From Corallococcus sp. NCRR (GTDB lineage Bacteria > Myxococcota > Myxococcia > Myxococcales > Myxococcaceae), in assembly GCF_026965535.1 (NCBI RefSeq), contig NZ_CP114039.1, forward strand, positions 744,001 through 808,000: a stretch of DNA of 64,000 bases, read 5' to 3'. A model generated the notes under the pieces. That model was not told the DNA's origin and made no database searches. It saw nothing but the letters and a program-made list of their open reading frames with translations. Below, in pieces: positions 28,001 through 37,365 of this stretch. A program made the translations under genes and the position numbers. Positions within the stretch are counted from its first letter, which is position 1; the number at the start of each line of letters is the position of its first letter.

Positions 28001-31000
28001 TCACCGCCGCGCGCGCCCTCCGGCTCCAGCGACACCACCGCTTCGAAGGCGTCCGCCGCGTCGTGGAACGCGCCCGACGCGAGCGACGCATGGCCCAGGC
28101 GCAGCCACGTGCGCACGCGCACCGGCACCGGCAGCGAGTCCCCGCCCAGCGCCAGCACCCGGCGGTCATACGGCTGCGCGGCGGCGGGGCCTCCGCCCTG
28201 GGCGGCCAGCTCGGCGCGAGCGCAGAGGGCGTCCACGTCACCGTTCGCGCGGCCCAGGTAGTCGTCGAAGGCCTCCGCGGCCTTGAGCGCTTCGCCCGCG
28301 TCCAGCAGGCGCTGGGCCCGCTCACGCAACAGGGGCAGCGCTTCCGTGGGGGCCACGGCCTCCGCGCGCTGGCCCAGCAGGTCCGCCAGCCGGCGCACGT
28401 CACCGGCGGCGCGCTCGCGCACGTGCTGGAAGGCCTCCGCGTTGGCGGGGTCCAGCTCGAAGGCGCGGTCCTCGCAGAGGATGGCGCGCTCGCGGGCCCC
28501 CTCTTCGCGGAAGGCGCTCGCGGCGGCGAGGTAGCTCTGGGCGGCCTCGGCGGGCGTCTGGCGCTCGGCGCGGCGGAGCATCAGCTCGGCCAGGGCCTGG
28601 CGCTCGCCGCTCTCTTCCAGATAAGCGCGGTGGCGCGTGAAGACGGGCTCCCGGAACGGATCCGCCTCCAACAGGATGGCGTCGAACTCGGCGGCGTCCG
28701 CGGGGCGGCGCACCTGGTGCAGCAGCTCCGCGGCCTGCGCGGTCAGGTTCAGGTCGTCCGGCTTCGCGGCGCGCGCGGCGATGAGCGCGGCGGCGGCGGC
28801 CTCTGGCTTGTTCGCGCGGTCGCGGTAGAGGACCGCGGCCTGGAGGAGCAGCGCCGCGTGACGGTCGGCGTCGAGCTCCGACTCCGCGCACTCCTCGTAC
28901 CAGGCGGCCAGCTCCGCGAGCCGGCCGTCGCGCTCCAACAGCTCCGCGAGCAGGTTCTCGGCTTCCGTGAGCCACCGGTCCTGGCGCAAGGCCTGGCGCA
29001 GGAAGCCCTCCGCCTTCGCCGTGTCCGCGAGCTCGCCCAGGTTCAGGCGGGCCAGGCGCAGCAGCACCGCCGCGCCCTCGCGCGTGCCCGTCATCCGGGG
29101 CAGCCCGCGCTCCCACCAGCGCGCTTCGGCGGCAGCGTCGTCGCGGCGCTCGGCCAGGGCCGCGCCCATGCGCGCGGTGTCCAGCTCCGCGGCCAGGCCG
29201 AAGGCAAGCTCCAGCGAGGCCTCCGCCGCGTTCAGGTCCAGCTTCACGTCGCGCAGCAGCTCCGCGCGGCGGCGTTCACACGCGGCGGCCTCCGCGTTGC
29301 GTTCACCGGCGGCGAGCAGGTCACGGGCGTTGGCGAGCGAGCGCAGCGCCTCGTCCGTGCGGCCCATCGACTCCGCGAGCCGGGCCTCCTCATCGTAGGC
29401 CGCGAGCGCGGCGTCCACGTCCCCGGCCTGGAGGCTGAGCGCGGCCACCGGCTGGAGCTCCGCCAGCAGCTCCGACGTGCGGCCCGTCTCACGGTAGAGG
29501 GCGACGAGCCGGCGGCGCAGCGGCAGGGGCTCCTTCGCCATCTTCGCCGCGTGGGACAGCAGCGACGCGGCGATGGCCGCGTCCGCCAGCGCCTCGCGCG
29601 CCCGCTCCGCCAGCGACACCAGCCGCGAGACGGTGTCCTCGGACGGCGCCAGGACGCGCGCGTGGGCGACGCGCACCTCGAAGGCACCGCGCGGGTCGTC
29701 GCGCTCCAGCAGCGCGGAGAGACGCTCCACGGCGCGCTCGCACAGCGGACGCTGCGTGAGCAGGTACCGGTACGCGGCCACCGCGCGCTTCACATCGCCG
29801 GCCTGTTCGGCCAGGTCGCCCAGGCGCAGGCTCGTGGCCTCCGCCGCCTCCGGGGCCGCGCGGAAGTCCGCGGCCTGCACCAGGGCCTCCTGCAACGGCA
29901 GGGCTTCGCGCACCACGCCGCGCAGGTAGAGCAGGTCCGCCAGCGTGGCCAGGTCCTCGCCCTTCGCGGGCACCCGCTCATGCGCGCGACGCGCCAGGGC
30001 CAGCGCCCGGTCCAGCTCCTGGGCCTGCCGCGCGTAGGTGACGCCCTCGCGCAGCAGCGCCGCGGCCTCGGCGGCGTCGGCGTCCTCCGCCGCGGCCTCC
30101 AGCAGGCCCGCGGCCTCCAGCAACTCTCCACGGCCAGCCACCAGCGACACCAGCCGGCGGCGCACCGCCGCGTCCGCCGGGGCCAGCCGCAGCGCCTGGC
30201 GCAGCGCGGCCTCCGCGGGCGCGCCCTGCCCCAACCGGTCGAGGTAGAGGCTCGCGAGCTCCGAGTACAGCGACGCGGCGGCGGCGGGCGACGCGTGGGG
30301 CGCCTCGGCGGCGAGCAGCTCCGCGAGCCGGGCCCAATCCTCCAGGTCGCGCAGCACGCGCTGCAACGCGAGCGTCGCTTCTTCGTGGCGCGGCGCCAGA
30401 CCGAGCGCGGCCTCCAGGTCGCGCGCGGAGGCCTCGCGGTCCCCCTGCCCTTCGAGCAGCGCGGCGCGCAGTAGGAGCGCTTCCACGCGGCGGGCGGTGG
30501 GCCCCTGGCGCGCGGCCTCGGCCAGCGCGGCGGCTTCGTCCGCGGGCTTGCCTTCGCGGCGGGCCAGCTCGGCCAACTGGAAGAAGGCATCGCACCGCGC
30601 GTCGGCGGGCGGCTCCAGCGCGATGGCGGCGCGCAGCGCGTCTCCGGCGGAGGCGCGCTCGTCCTTCTCCAGCAGCACGGTGGCCAGGGCCAGCAGCCGC
30701 TCCCGGGCGCGCGTGCCCAGGGTCGCGTCGGCGGCCACGGCGCGGCGCCATGCATCCAGCTCCGCGGGCGCGTCCGACGCCTCACGCGCCAGCTCCGCCA
30801 GCATCAGCAGCAGCGGCGCGGGACGGCGCGACAGCTTCGCGGCCTGGGCGCAGTCGTCGCGCGCGGGCCCCGTGCGGCCGGCGCTCCGGTGCAGCATGGC
30901 CCGGCGCGCGAGCAGCTCGGCGCGGGCTTCACCCGACGCGGCGGACACCAGCGTGCCCAGCAGCTCCAGCCGCTCGGACTCTTCTTCCGGCGTGCCCGTA

Positions 31001-34000
31001 CCGGGCGGAGGCAGCAGCTCCAGCAGCGCCTGCGCCGCCCACGCGTCCTGCGGCTCCTCCGCCAGCAGGCTGCGCAGCGAATCCATCGCGGCGCTCGCGC
31101 GGCCCAGGGAGAGGCACAGCTCGGCCAGCTCGCGGCGGGCCTGACGGCGGGCATCTCCGGACAGGCGCGGCCACAGCTCCACCAGCAGGTCCGCCAGGGC
31201 CTCGCGGGCACCGGCCTTGCGGTGCAGCGCGGCCAGCTCCAGCCGCGCGTCCAGGTCCTCCGGCGTGCGCGCGCAGAACTCCGCGAGCAGGCGCCGCGCC
31301 GCGTCCGTGCGGTTCGCGCGCACGGCGGCGGTGGCGGCCTTGCGCGTGAGGGCCACGCGCTCCGCCTCGCGCGGGGCATCCACGTCCGCGGGCGGCAGCG
31401 CCAGCACCGCCTCGAAGTCCTCCAGCGCGGCGCGGGCATCCGTGGCCAGCCGCAGCTCGCCCCGGCGGATGCGCGCGGGCGCGAACGTCGCGTCGCGCTC
31501 CAACGCCTCGGCGAGGAAGGCCTCTTCGCGGCTCGTGCCCGCGGCCAGCAGCGACGCGCGGAAGAGCAGCTTCGCGCCCGCCCGGGCATCCGGCACCAGC
31601 GTGGCCCGCCGCGCGTACAGCCGCGCCGCCTCCAGCTTCTCGCCGCGCTCCAGTTCCAGCTCGGCCAGGGCCTCCAGCACCTCCGCCGCGAGCGGGCCCT
31701 CGGGGCTCGCCTCCAGCGCGGAGGACAGGCGCATCAGCGCGGCGGCCTTCTCTCCACGCTCCAGCAGGGCGCGCGCGCTCTGGAGGAACAGCGGCGCCGC
31801 CTCCTCCGAACGGTCCGCGCCCGCCAGCGCCTGCGCGCGCGTGGCCCACAGCTCCGCCAGCGCCTGCGTCTCGCCGGCCTCCGTGTAGAGGGCCTCCAGC
31901 CGCGTGGCGAGCACGTCATCCAGCCGCCGCAGCGGGAACGCCTGCGCGTACGCGGCGATGGCGCCCTCGCGGTCACCCAGGAGCTCGCACGCGCGGCCCA
32001 GCCGGGCGCGCACGTCCGCCAGCTTCTCCGGCGCCGCGGTGCGCGGCAGCGTGGCCAGCAGCGACTCCAGCGCGCGCCGGGCGTGCTCGGGCCGCTCGCA
32101 GCGCAGGCTCAGGTCCGCCAGGTCCAGCAGCACCGCCGCGTCCGGAGCGAGCCGCGCGGCCTTCTCCAGCGCCACCAGCGCGTCGCCCACGCGGCCCAAC
32201 CGCGCCTCCAGCACGCCCGCCAGTTCGCGCAGCGCCGCCGCCGCCAGCCGCTTGTCGCCCTGCGCTTCCGCGACGCGCGCGCGGTCCTCCAGCGCGGTGG
32301 CGAGCCCCGCCAGGTCGGAGCGCTTGCGCTGCAACGCGCACAGCTCGCCCAGCGCCGGCAGGTCGTCCGGCTCCGCGCGCAGCACCTCCTGCAACGCGTG
32401 CACGGCCAGGTCCAAATCAAAGGCCAGGTCGCGCGCGGCCACCGCGAGGCGGCGGTACTTCTGCGCCCGCTCCTTCGGCTCCGTCGTCAGCCGCGCCAGC
32501 GCCGCGAGGCACCGCGTGAGCTGCGCCCCATCACGGCGGGCCTCGGCCAGCGCCAGCAGCGACTCCAGCGCGGGCCGGTGGTCTCCGTCCGCCTCCAGCG
32601 CGAGCGTGAGCAGCTTGTCGGCCTTGTCCGCCTGCTGGAGCTTGCCCCGGTACAGCTCGCCCGCCTCGGCCCACAGCGCGGCGCGGGCCTTCGGCTCCTC
32701 CTTGAGGGCGGCGGCCTTCTCCAGCGCCTCGGCCAGCTCCTGCGAGCGGCCGGTGACGCGGAAGTACGGGATCAGCTCCTCCAGCGCGACGGCGTCGCGC
32801 GGATCCAACGCGAGCGCCGCTTCCAGGTGCTCGCGCGCCCGCGCCGGGTCGCCCAGCTTCGTGCGCGACAGCCGCGCCAGCGCGTGGTGGCTCTCGTGCG
32901 CGGCGTGACGGACGCTCTCCGAACGCGGCGCCGGCCCCGCCAGCTCCAGCGCCTGCTGGTAGCCGCTCAAGGCCTCCTGCAACCGGCCCAGGCCCTCGGC
33001 CACGCGCGCGGAGGCGAACAGCGGCTCCGGCTCACCGGGCAGCAGCGACACCGCCTCGCGGTAGCGCAGGAGCGCGTTCTCCGGCTGCTTCAGGCCGTCT
33101 TCCCACACCCGGCCCGCGAGCAGGTCCGCCTGTCCCACGCGGTCCAGCTCATGGCGCGCCATGGACACTTCACGCAGCCGGTCCAGCGCCTTCAGCGCGC
33201 GCAGGTGCTCACCGCCGCGGTGGCACAGCTCGCCCAACAGCAAGAGCGCGTCCGGCTGATCCGGAGACAGGCGCAGCGCGGCCTCGCAGTGCAGCCGGGC
33301 CCCCGCGATGTCGTCCTCCGTCTGCGCGCACAGCCGCGCCAGATGCACGTGCGCGTCCGCGGCCTCCAACGGGTCGCGAGCCAGGGCCGCGAGCCGCCGG
33401 TACGCCCGCACCGCGCCCGCCCGGTCGCGCGCCTGATCCGACGCGCGCGCCAGCGCCTTCAACGACGGCAGGTGGTCCGGCTTGAGGCCCAGCAGCTCAT
33501 GCAGCGCCTTCACCGCCACCTGGGGCGCGGTGTCTCGCGAGGAGCGCGCGGCGGCCTCGGCGGCGAAGAACGCGGCGGCCTCTTCCGACGTGCGGCGGGC
33601 CAGCGCGCACAGCGCCAGGTAGCGCTCCGCCGCGCGGGCACCCTCGCCCCGGCGCTCGCGCACCACGGCCTCGCCCCACAGCGCCGCGGGGCTGCGGTCA
33701 CGCCGGCGAGACAGCGTGGCCGCCACATCCAGGGCCAGGTCGTGCGCCTGCGGATCCGCGACGAGCAGCGCCAGGAGCCGCTCCGCCGCGAACGGGTGCG
33801 CGTCCTGCGCGTCACCGGCCTGGAGGTACGCCTGCCGCGCCTCCGCGAGCCGTCCCTGCGCGACCAGCCCTTCCGCGTCCGCGAACGCCCGGGCGCCCTC
33901 CAGCGCCAGCATCAGCTCCTCGTCCGGCGCGGCGGGCGGCGGCAGCCCTCCGGCGGCGAAGCGCAGACGCAGGCCGGTGCTGGAGACCTCCGCCGCGGAC

Positions 34001-34632
34001 AGGCGCGCGGTGTCCAGCGTGGGCACCTTGTAGCCCCGGCTCAGCGCGGCCCGCTCGCACAGCGCGGGCAGCACGCGGGTGGAGAAGCCGGTGGCGCCGC
34101 GCACCTCCACGTCCGGCAACAGGCCCAGCGCGCCCACGGCCTCGGACAACAGGCCCGGCAGCTGCACGGACGGCGTGGCGGAGAAGCCATACAGCCGCAC
34201 GTCGTAGACGTAGACGGCCAGCCGGTCCCCGTCCGCGTCGAAGGCGATCTTGAACGTGAACGGCGTGCGCTCCGGCGCCGGCAGCCGGCCCTGGCCTTCC
34301 AGGTAGCCGGGGCGGAAGTGCAGCCGCAGCTCCTCCACGCCCGCGAGCCGCCCGGCCAGCTCCGCCACCTTGCGCGTGACGAGGTCCGCGTCGACCGTCA
34401 GCTCCAGGAAGCCGAAGAGCAGCTTCTTGCGCTGGTAGCGCGTGGCGCCCGCGCTGACGTTGAACGGGAAGCTGACGTCCGGAATCTGGAGCGCGAAGTC
34501 GGCGATGCGCAGCCCGGGCTGAACCTCCAATGCCGGAAAGCCCACGAACGCACGCCGATCCAACAGGCGAAGCTCGGGGGCGGCGCCGGAAGCGGGCGCG
34601 ACGGGCTTGGGGGACTCGCTATCGGTGGCCAT
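25093..34632 (-). CDS. Giant tetratricopeptide-repeat protein, 3179 residues
   Basis: A single frame of 3179 codons. Residues 1-230 are a beta-rich, non-repeat domain (for example LRIADFALQIPDVSFPFNV and FTFKIAFDADGDRLAVYVYDV) that I cannot assign. Almost all the rest, to about 3000, is degenerate TPR-like helical hairpins rich in Ala, Leu, Glu and Arg, with clearer copies such as YLALCALARRTSEEAAAFFA and ALLRYREAVSLLPGEPEPLF. The last 180 residues look globular again. No signal peptide or membrane helix is seen, so it appears cytosolic, perhaps a scaffold. The start ATG 34632 lacks a good ribosome site. Long frames on the opposite strand are antisense artefacts of codon bias. Confidence 0.85.
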   Translation of the reverse strand: MATDSESPKPVAPASGAAPELRLLDRRAFVGFPALEVQPGLRIADFALQIPDVSFPFNVSAGATRYQRKKLLFGFLELTVDADLVTRKVAELAGRLAGVEELRLHFRPGYLEGQGRLPAPERTPFTFKIAFDADGDRLAVYVYDVRLYGFSATPSVQLPGLLSEAVGALGLLPDVEVRGATGFSTRVLPALCERAALSRGYKVPTLDTARLSAAEVSSTGLRLRFAAGGLPPPAAPDEELMLALEGARAFADAEGLVAQGRLAEARQAYLQAGDAQDAHPFAAERLLALLVADPQAHDLALDVAATLSRRRDRSPAALWGEAVVRERRGEGARAAERYLALCALARRTSEEAAAFFAAEAAARSSRDTAPQVAVKALHELLGLKPDHLPSLKALARASDQARDRAGAVRAYRRLAALARDPLEAADAHVHLARLCAQTEDDIAGARLHCEAALRLSPDQPDALLLLGELCHRGGEHLRALKALDRLREVSMARHELDRVGQADLLAGRVWEDGLKQPENALLRYREAVSLLPGEPEPLFASARVAEGLGRLQEALSGYQQALELAGPAPRSESVRHAAHESHHALARLSRTKLGDPARAREHLEAALALDPRDAVALEELIPYFRVTGRSQELAEALEKAAALKEEPKARAALWAEAGELYRGKLQQADKADKLLTLALEADGDHRPALESLLALAEARRDGAQLTRCLAALARLTTEPKERAQKYRRLAVAARDLAFDLDLAVHALQEVLRAEPDDLPALGELCALQRKRSDLAGLATALEDRARVAEAQGDKRLAAAALRELAGVLEARLGRVGDALVALEKAARLAPDAAVLLDLADLSLRCERPEHARRALESLLATLPRTAAPEKLADVRARLGRACELLGDREGAIAAYAQAFPLRRLDDVLATRLEALYTEAGETQALAELWATRAQALAGADRSEEAAPLFLQSARALLERGEKAAALMRLSSALEASPEGPLAAEVLEALAELELERGEKLEAARLYARRATLVPDARAGAKLLFRASLLAAGTSREEAFLAEALERDATFAPARIRRGELRLATDARAALEDFEAVLALPPADVDAPREAERVALTRKAATAAVRANRTDAARRLLAEFCARTPEDLDARLELAALHRKAGAREALADLLVELWPRLSGDARRQARRELAELCLSLGRASAAMDSLRSLLAEEPQDAWAAQALLELLPPPGTGTPEEESERLELLGTLVSAASGEARAELLARRAMLHRSAGRTGPARDDCAQAAKLSRRPAPLLLMLAELAREASDAPAELDAWRRAVAADATLGTRARERLLALATVLLEKDERASAGDALRAAIALEPPADARCDAFFQLAELARREGKPADEAAALAEAARQGPTARRVEALLLRAALLEGQGDREASARDLEAALGLAPRHEEATLALQRVLRDLEDWARLAELLAAEAPHASPAAAASLYSELASLYLDRLGQGAPAEAALRQALRLAPADAAVRRRLVSLVAGRGELLEAAGLLEAAAEDADAAEAAALLREGVTYARQAQELDRALALARRAHERVPAKGEDLATLADLLYLRGVVREALPLQEALVQAADFRAAPEAAEATSLRLGDLAEQAGDVKRAVAAYRYLLTQRPLCERAVERLSALLERDDPRGAFEVRVAHARVLAPSEDTVSRLVSLAERAREALADAAIAASLLSHAAKMAKEPLPLRRRLVALYRETGRTSELLAELQPVAALSLQAGDVDAALAAYDEEARLAESMGRTDEALRSLANARDLLAAGERNAEAAACERRRAELLRDVKLDLNAAEASLELAFGLAAELDTARMGAALAERRDDAAAEARWWERGLPRMTGTREGAAVLLRLARLNLGELADTAKAEGFLRQALRQDRWLTEAENLLAELLERDGRLAELAAWYEECAESELDADRHAALLLQAAVLYRDRANKPEAAAAALIAARAAKPDDLNLTAQAAELLHQVRRPADAAEFDAILLEADPFREPVFTRHRAYLEESGERQALAELMLRRAERQTPAEAAQSYLAAASAFREEGARERAILCEDRAFELDPANAEAFQHVRERAAGDVRRLADLLGQRAEAVAPTEALPLLRERAQRLLDAGEALKAAEAFDDYLGRANGDVDALCARAELAAQGGGPAAAQPYDRRVLALGGDSLPVPVRVRTWLRLGHASLASGAFHDAADAFEAVVSLEPEGARGGEALSLLAEVHSRTGNGPGLYRASLQLARRAQDAATEEVLLRRAADLFDDPREAIDALVPLARLRPADAGVIDRAVEGLRALGRHGDLLGIYEAGAEAAGGSRAAELLLAAASVANESLSDADTAWALTRRAAEADPENPAALRALVDGLRARKESTELLAALERLIPLTDDADESAVLRLELAGLAKDAGREEAARDALEAVVARGASGAGYADALEALEPLLGDAHARRAEVRVARAELASGEQRVSLLVAAARAFEKAGLLEDALKAAKAAVATEPDLRAALLVAHLHRASGDAPRAARALLQAARLAAPEERPPLLLEAAGLWEKAGEMGEALEVVERIATDAPDMLSASELAERFARLGAFARALDVGFTPAMAAGEYTDALAMAAQAGDVARTRVALWALVATPDADPAHATALADGLREDAEWEGLLELAALSYDRDAAFAVALRDEVLRARPAPVLARLRALEELGGEPGLGARLMLLLPELGLEPEALAEAVLARVRALPEPARLESLAFAADGWPARREELLRERYALERELGRLESAERTLALIAQDTNDAKARALLHLERGELLQGPLAQPAEAREAFEAALTDDADSLAAVQALLGLVDEARESTVFLTLADALAKLAGADAWAPYRERLADAYEAQQRWAEAATQLEQLPDTDERLARRVKFADARGLVGEALRLRERLTQDPAELEVILRGYLDAQLVGPAVRLAERLADAKQLTPALTRWVTERFSPVPDGAVLAVRFWPALLREKWPDVDGWTLYAEALRALGRPEAERTDGIGAALVASDAPAPRAPVSRLERPAQDFQHPEPEGLVPVTEQSLARLHVALGPVLESLGAEGVRVSVDPRGGVEAYLTSPDALVVGAGALGCFGAVELGWLCALALALGSEGVELTRPGAVLAWEDAAVAAWRAMPASLAAGRVLARLDSDVRGGDPTGVDVGAVLSRSEAFRQLALASLDA

Positions 34633-34657
34633 CGGAGGAGGCTGGGGAGGCTACCAT

Positions 34658-34763
34658 GACCCCTAAGCCCTGGAATTTTTAGGCAAACCCTTGGCTGGAA
34701 GGCAGGCGGCGGGGCACGGCGTACCCAGGCGTTTCCCAGGTGATTCCGTCCAGGAGGAACGTC
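34658..34763. promoter_or_regulatory. Divergent promoter region with AT-rich patch
   Basis: The gap between the giant TPR gene and the kinase-cyclase gene contains an unusually A/T-rich run at 34672-34690 (ggaatttttaggcaaaccc), the most promoter-like sequence for either direction. A perfect AGGAGG lies at 34752-34757, discussed under the small frame below. Confidence 0.35.
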
Positions 34764-34877
34764 ATGCGCCCAAAGCGGAAGCCGTGCAAGATGCCGCGCC
34801 GTGCTGGCCCCCGACGCACTGGTTCTCGACGGTCGATTCCGGGTTCTCAAGCCCCTGGGCTCTGGGGGCATGGGTGA
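34764..34877 (+). CDS. Small upstream frame with strong ribosome site, overlapping the kinase start
   Basis: ATG 34764 sits six bases after a perfect AGGAGG and opens a 37-codon frame that ends inside the kinase gene (TGA 34875-34877). The peptide is Arg/Pro-rich (MRPKRKPCKMPRRAG) and not like a folded protein. Either it is a translated leader that couples to the GTG at 34801, or the true N-terminus of the kinase begins here and an indel breaks the frame. I cannot decide between these from one sequence. Confidence 0.35.
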   Translation: MRPKRKPCKMPRRAGPRRTGSRRSIPGSQAPGLWGHG

Positions 34878-37251
34878 GGTGTACCTGGGCGAGCAGGTCT
34901 CCCTGGGCCGCAAGGTCGCCATCAAGGTCCTCCACCACGACCTCCACGCCCAGGCCGGCATGGCCGAGCGTTTCAAGCGCGAAGCGCGCCTGCTCTCCGC
35001 CGTGGAGCACCCGGCGGTGGTGCGCATCGTGGACTTCGGCCAGTCCGGCGACGCCGCGTGCCTCGTCATGGAGTTCGTGGAGGGGCAGAGCCTCCATGAC
35101 GCGCTCCAGGGCGGACCGCTGCTGGCGCCCCGCGCGCTGGCGCTGCTCCAGCAGTTGGCGGAAGGGCTCGCGGCCATCCACGACAAGGGCATCATCCACC
35201 GCGACCTGAAGCCGGAGAATGTCCTCATCTCCCCGTCCGCGCGAGGAGAACAGGCGCGGCTGTTGGACTTCGGCATCGCGCGGCTGGTGGAGCCGGAGGC
35301 CGGCACCGCGCTCAGCCAGGTGGGCGTGGTGCTGGGCACGCCGGAGTACCTGTCCCCGGAGCAGGCCGTGGGCGCGAAGGTGGACACGCGCAGCGACCTG
35401 TACTCTTTCGGCGTGCTGGCCTACCGCGTGCTGTCCGGGCGGCTGCCGTTCGACGGGCCCACGCCGCGCCACTTCCTGTCGCAGCACGCCTCGCACGCGC
35501 CGCTGCCCCTGGACCGGGCGGCGCCGCAGCTGTCGCGCTACGTGGGGCTGCTGTCGCTGGTGATGCGGCTGTTGGACAAGGACCCAGCGAAGCGGCCCCA
35601 GACGGCGAACGAGCTGGCGGACGCGCTGGGCCTGGCGCACGCGGCGCTGATGGCGTTCACGCCCAGCCAGGGCACGCCCATCGTCCACGCGAACATGACG
35701 CCGTCCTCCGGCACGGCGGCGTTCGGGGTGGATCCGGCGGCGCCGGCCGCGCCGGGTTCGGGCACGGCGGCGTTCGGCGTGAACCCCGCGCCCGCGGGCC
35801 CGGGCTCCGGCACGTCGGCGTTCGGCGTGGCGCAGGCCGCGCCCCCGGTGACGGCGCCTCCGGTGCAGGCACCGCCGCGCACGGGCACGGCGGCGTTCGG
35901 CACCCCGGGCCTGCTGTCGGGCGCGCTGGGCGCGGTGACCGGCGGCTCGCCGGTGACGAAGGCGCAGAACGTGACGGTGATGCTCACCGACATCCAGGGC
36001 TTCACCGACCGGATGAGCCGGCAGACGCACGAGGAGAACGCGCGGATGCTGGACACGCACGACCGGCTGCTGATGCCGCTGGTGCGCGAGCACGACGGGA
36101 AGCTGGTGCAGAAGCGCGGCGACGCGCTGGTCGCGATCTTCCGGGCTCCCTCCGCGTCCATCCGCTGCGGCATGGCGATGCAGCAGGCGCTGTGGCGCTA
36201 CAACCAGACGGTGCCGGAGGAGCACCAGCTCCACGTCCGCGTGTGCCTGCACTCGGGCGAGGTGCTGGTGACGAACGACGCCGTGCTCGGCGAGCCGATG
36301 GAGGTCGTGAAGGCGGTGGAGCACGTGGCCGCCGCGGACGAGGTGACCTTCACCGAAGCCGTGAACATGGTGCGAAACCGCGCCGAGGCCGCCGCCGAGC
36401 CCTGCGGCACCATCCCCCTGCCCGGGCGCGATGAGAAGGTGCAGCTGTACCGCGTGACGCGCTCGACGGAGGGCTCGCCGTTCGGCGCGGCGCTGGGAAT
36501 CCCCGACTCCGGGACGAAGCCGTCACCGCTGGCGGGTCTGGGCGCGAAGGCGCGCGAGAGCGTGGCAGCCTTGCGTCAGCGTCCGCGAGTCCTGGCTGGC
36601 GGCGCGGGTGTCCTGGCGCTGGTGGTGGCGGGCGCCGCCTGGATGGCGCACGCGAATGATCCGCTGGTGCAGGCGCGCGGGCTGTTGAACGACGGCAAGC
36701 CCAAGGAAGCGCTCCAGCGGCTGGAGGCGCCAGACACGCCGGATGACGCGGAGGCGACGCGGCTGCGCGCTGTGGCGAAGCACGCGCTGAACAGGCACAA
36801 CGAGGAGCACGGCCTCATCCTGGGCCTCGACGAGGAAGGCCGGGAGGCGCCAGAGCCGAGGCTCTTGGATGGACTGGCCGAGGACTTCGGGAACAACGAG
36901 AAGGACATCTCCGCGCGCAGGGCCCTGGAGGCGTTGCCCGCCACGACGGTGCACTCCCATCTCGCGTCCCTGGCCAAGGGGACTCCCTCGACGAAGCAGT
37001 GGGGAGCGCTGCGCTATCTGGACTCGAAGGACACCCCGGGCCTGGACCTGGTGGGGCTCTACTCCACGGCGTTGGAGTCCAGCGACTGCGGCGTGCGCAC
37101 GAAGGCAGCGTTGCGACTGGCGAGCCTGGGCAACGCCTCCGCCCTGCCCGCCCTCACGCGCGCGGCGGAGAACCCGCCAGGCGGCAAGGCCTGCAACCCG
37201 CAGACGTTCAACCGGGCCATCGAAGAGCTGAAGAAGAAGTCCGCGCCGTAG
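34801..37251 (+). CDS. Ser/Thr kinase fused to a nucleotide cyclase domain
   Basis: 816 residues from GTG 34801, the first start in frame after a TGA at 34741. Residues 10-275 are a kinase domain: PLGSGGMGEVYLG, VAIKVL (K42), HRDLKPEN (H133, D135), DFG (D156), GTPEYLSPEQAVG. A Pro/Ala linker (about 290-375) holds four GTAAFG-type repeats at 304, 321, 337 and 362. Residues 390-560 are a class III cyclase homology domain: MLTDIQGFTDRM (metal D397), KRGDALVAIF (D441) and CLHSGEVLVTNDAVLGEPM. A membrane helix lies near 597-617, with a helical HEAT/TPR-like tail. The order suggests a cytosolic kinase and cyclase with an external or periplasmic tail. Whether the cyclase is active is not certain. 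Confidence 0.88.
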   Translation: MLAPDALVLDGRFRVLKPLGSGGMGEVYLGEQVSLGRKVAIKVLHHDLHAQAGMAERFKREARLLSAVEHPAVVRIVDFGQSGDAACLVMEFVEGQSLHDALQGGPLLAPRALALLQQLAEGLAAIHDKGIIHRDLKPENVLISPSARGEQARLLDFGIARLVEPEAGTALSQVGVVLGTPEYLSPEQAVGAKVDTRSDLYSFGVLAYRVLSGRLPFDGPTPRHFLSQHASHAPLPLDRAAPQLSRYVGLLSLVMRLLDKDPAKRPQTANELADALGLAHAALMAFTPSQGTPIVHANMTPSSGTAAFGVDPAAPAAPGSGTAAFGVNPAPAGPGSGTSAFGVAQAAPPVTAPPVQAPPRTGTAAFGTPGLLSGALGAVTGGSPVTKAQNVTVMLTDIQGFTDRMSRQTHEENARMLDTHDRLLMPLVREHDGKLVQKRGDALVAIFRAPSASIRCGMAMQQALWRYNQTVPEEHQLHVRVCLHSGEVLVTNDAVLGEPMEVVKAVEHVAAADEVTFTEAVNMVRNRAEAAAEPCGTIPLPGRDEKVQLYRVTRSTEGSPFGAALGIPDSGTKPSPLAGLGAKARESVAALRQRPRVLAGGAGVLALVVAGAAWMAHANDPLVQARGLLNDGKPKEALQRLEAPDTPDDAEATRLRAVAKHALNRHNEEHGLILGLDEEGREAPEPRLLDGLAEDFGNNEKDISARRALEALPATTVHSHLASLAKGTPSTKQWGALRYLDSKDTPGLDLVGLYSTALESSDCGVRTKAALRLASLGNASALPALTRAAENPPGGKACNPQTFNRAIEELKKKSAP

Positions 37252-37365
37252 CGTGGCCCTCCGGACGCACGTGTGTCACGCAGGCCGCGCGTTCCCAGCG
37301 GATCCGCTGTGCATCCATCTTGCACTCGCGGCGGGCCTCTCTCGCGGTCCCCTCCCTGGAGCCCC

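Noticed and set aside
26275-34659. Two very long plus-strand frames (26275-30474 and 30889-34659) antisense to the giant TPR gene
   Set aside because: Their composition is Arg/Gln/His/Gly-rich with no domains, as expected when the opposite strand of high-GC3 genes is read. The TPR frame on the minus strand is clearly the real one.
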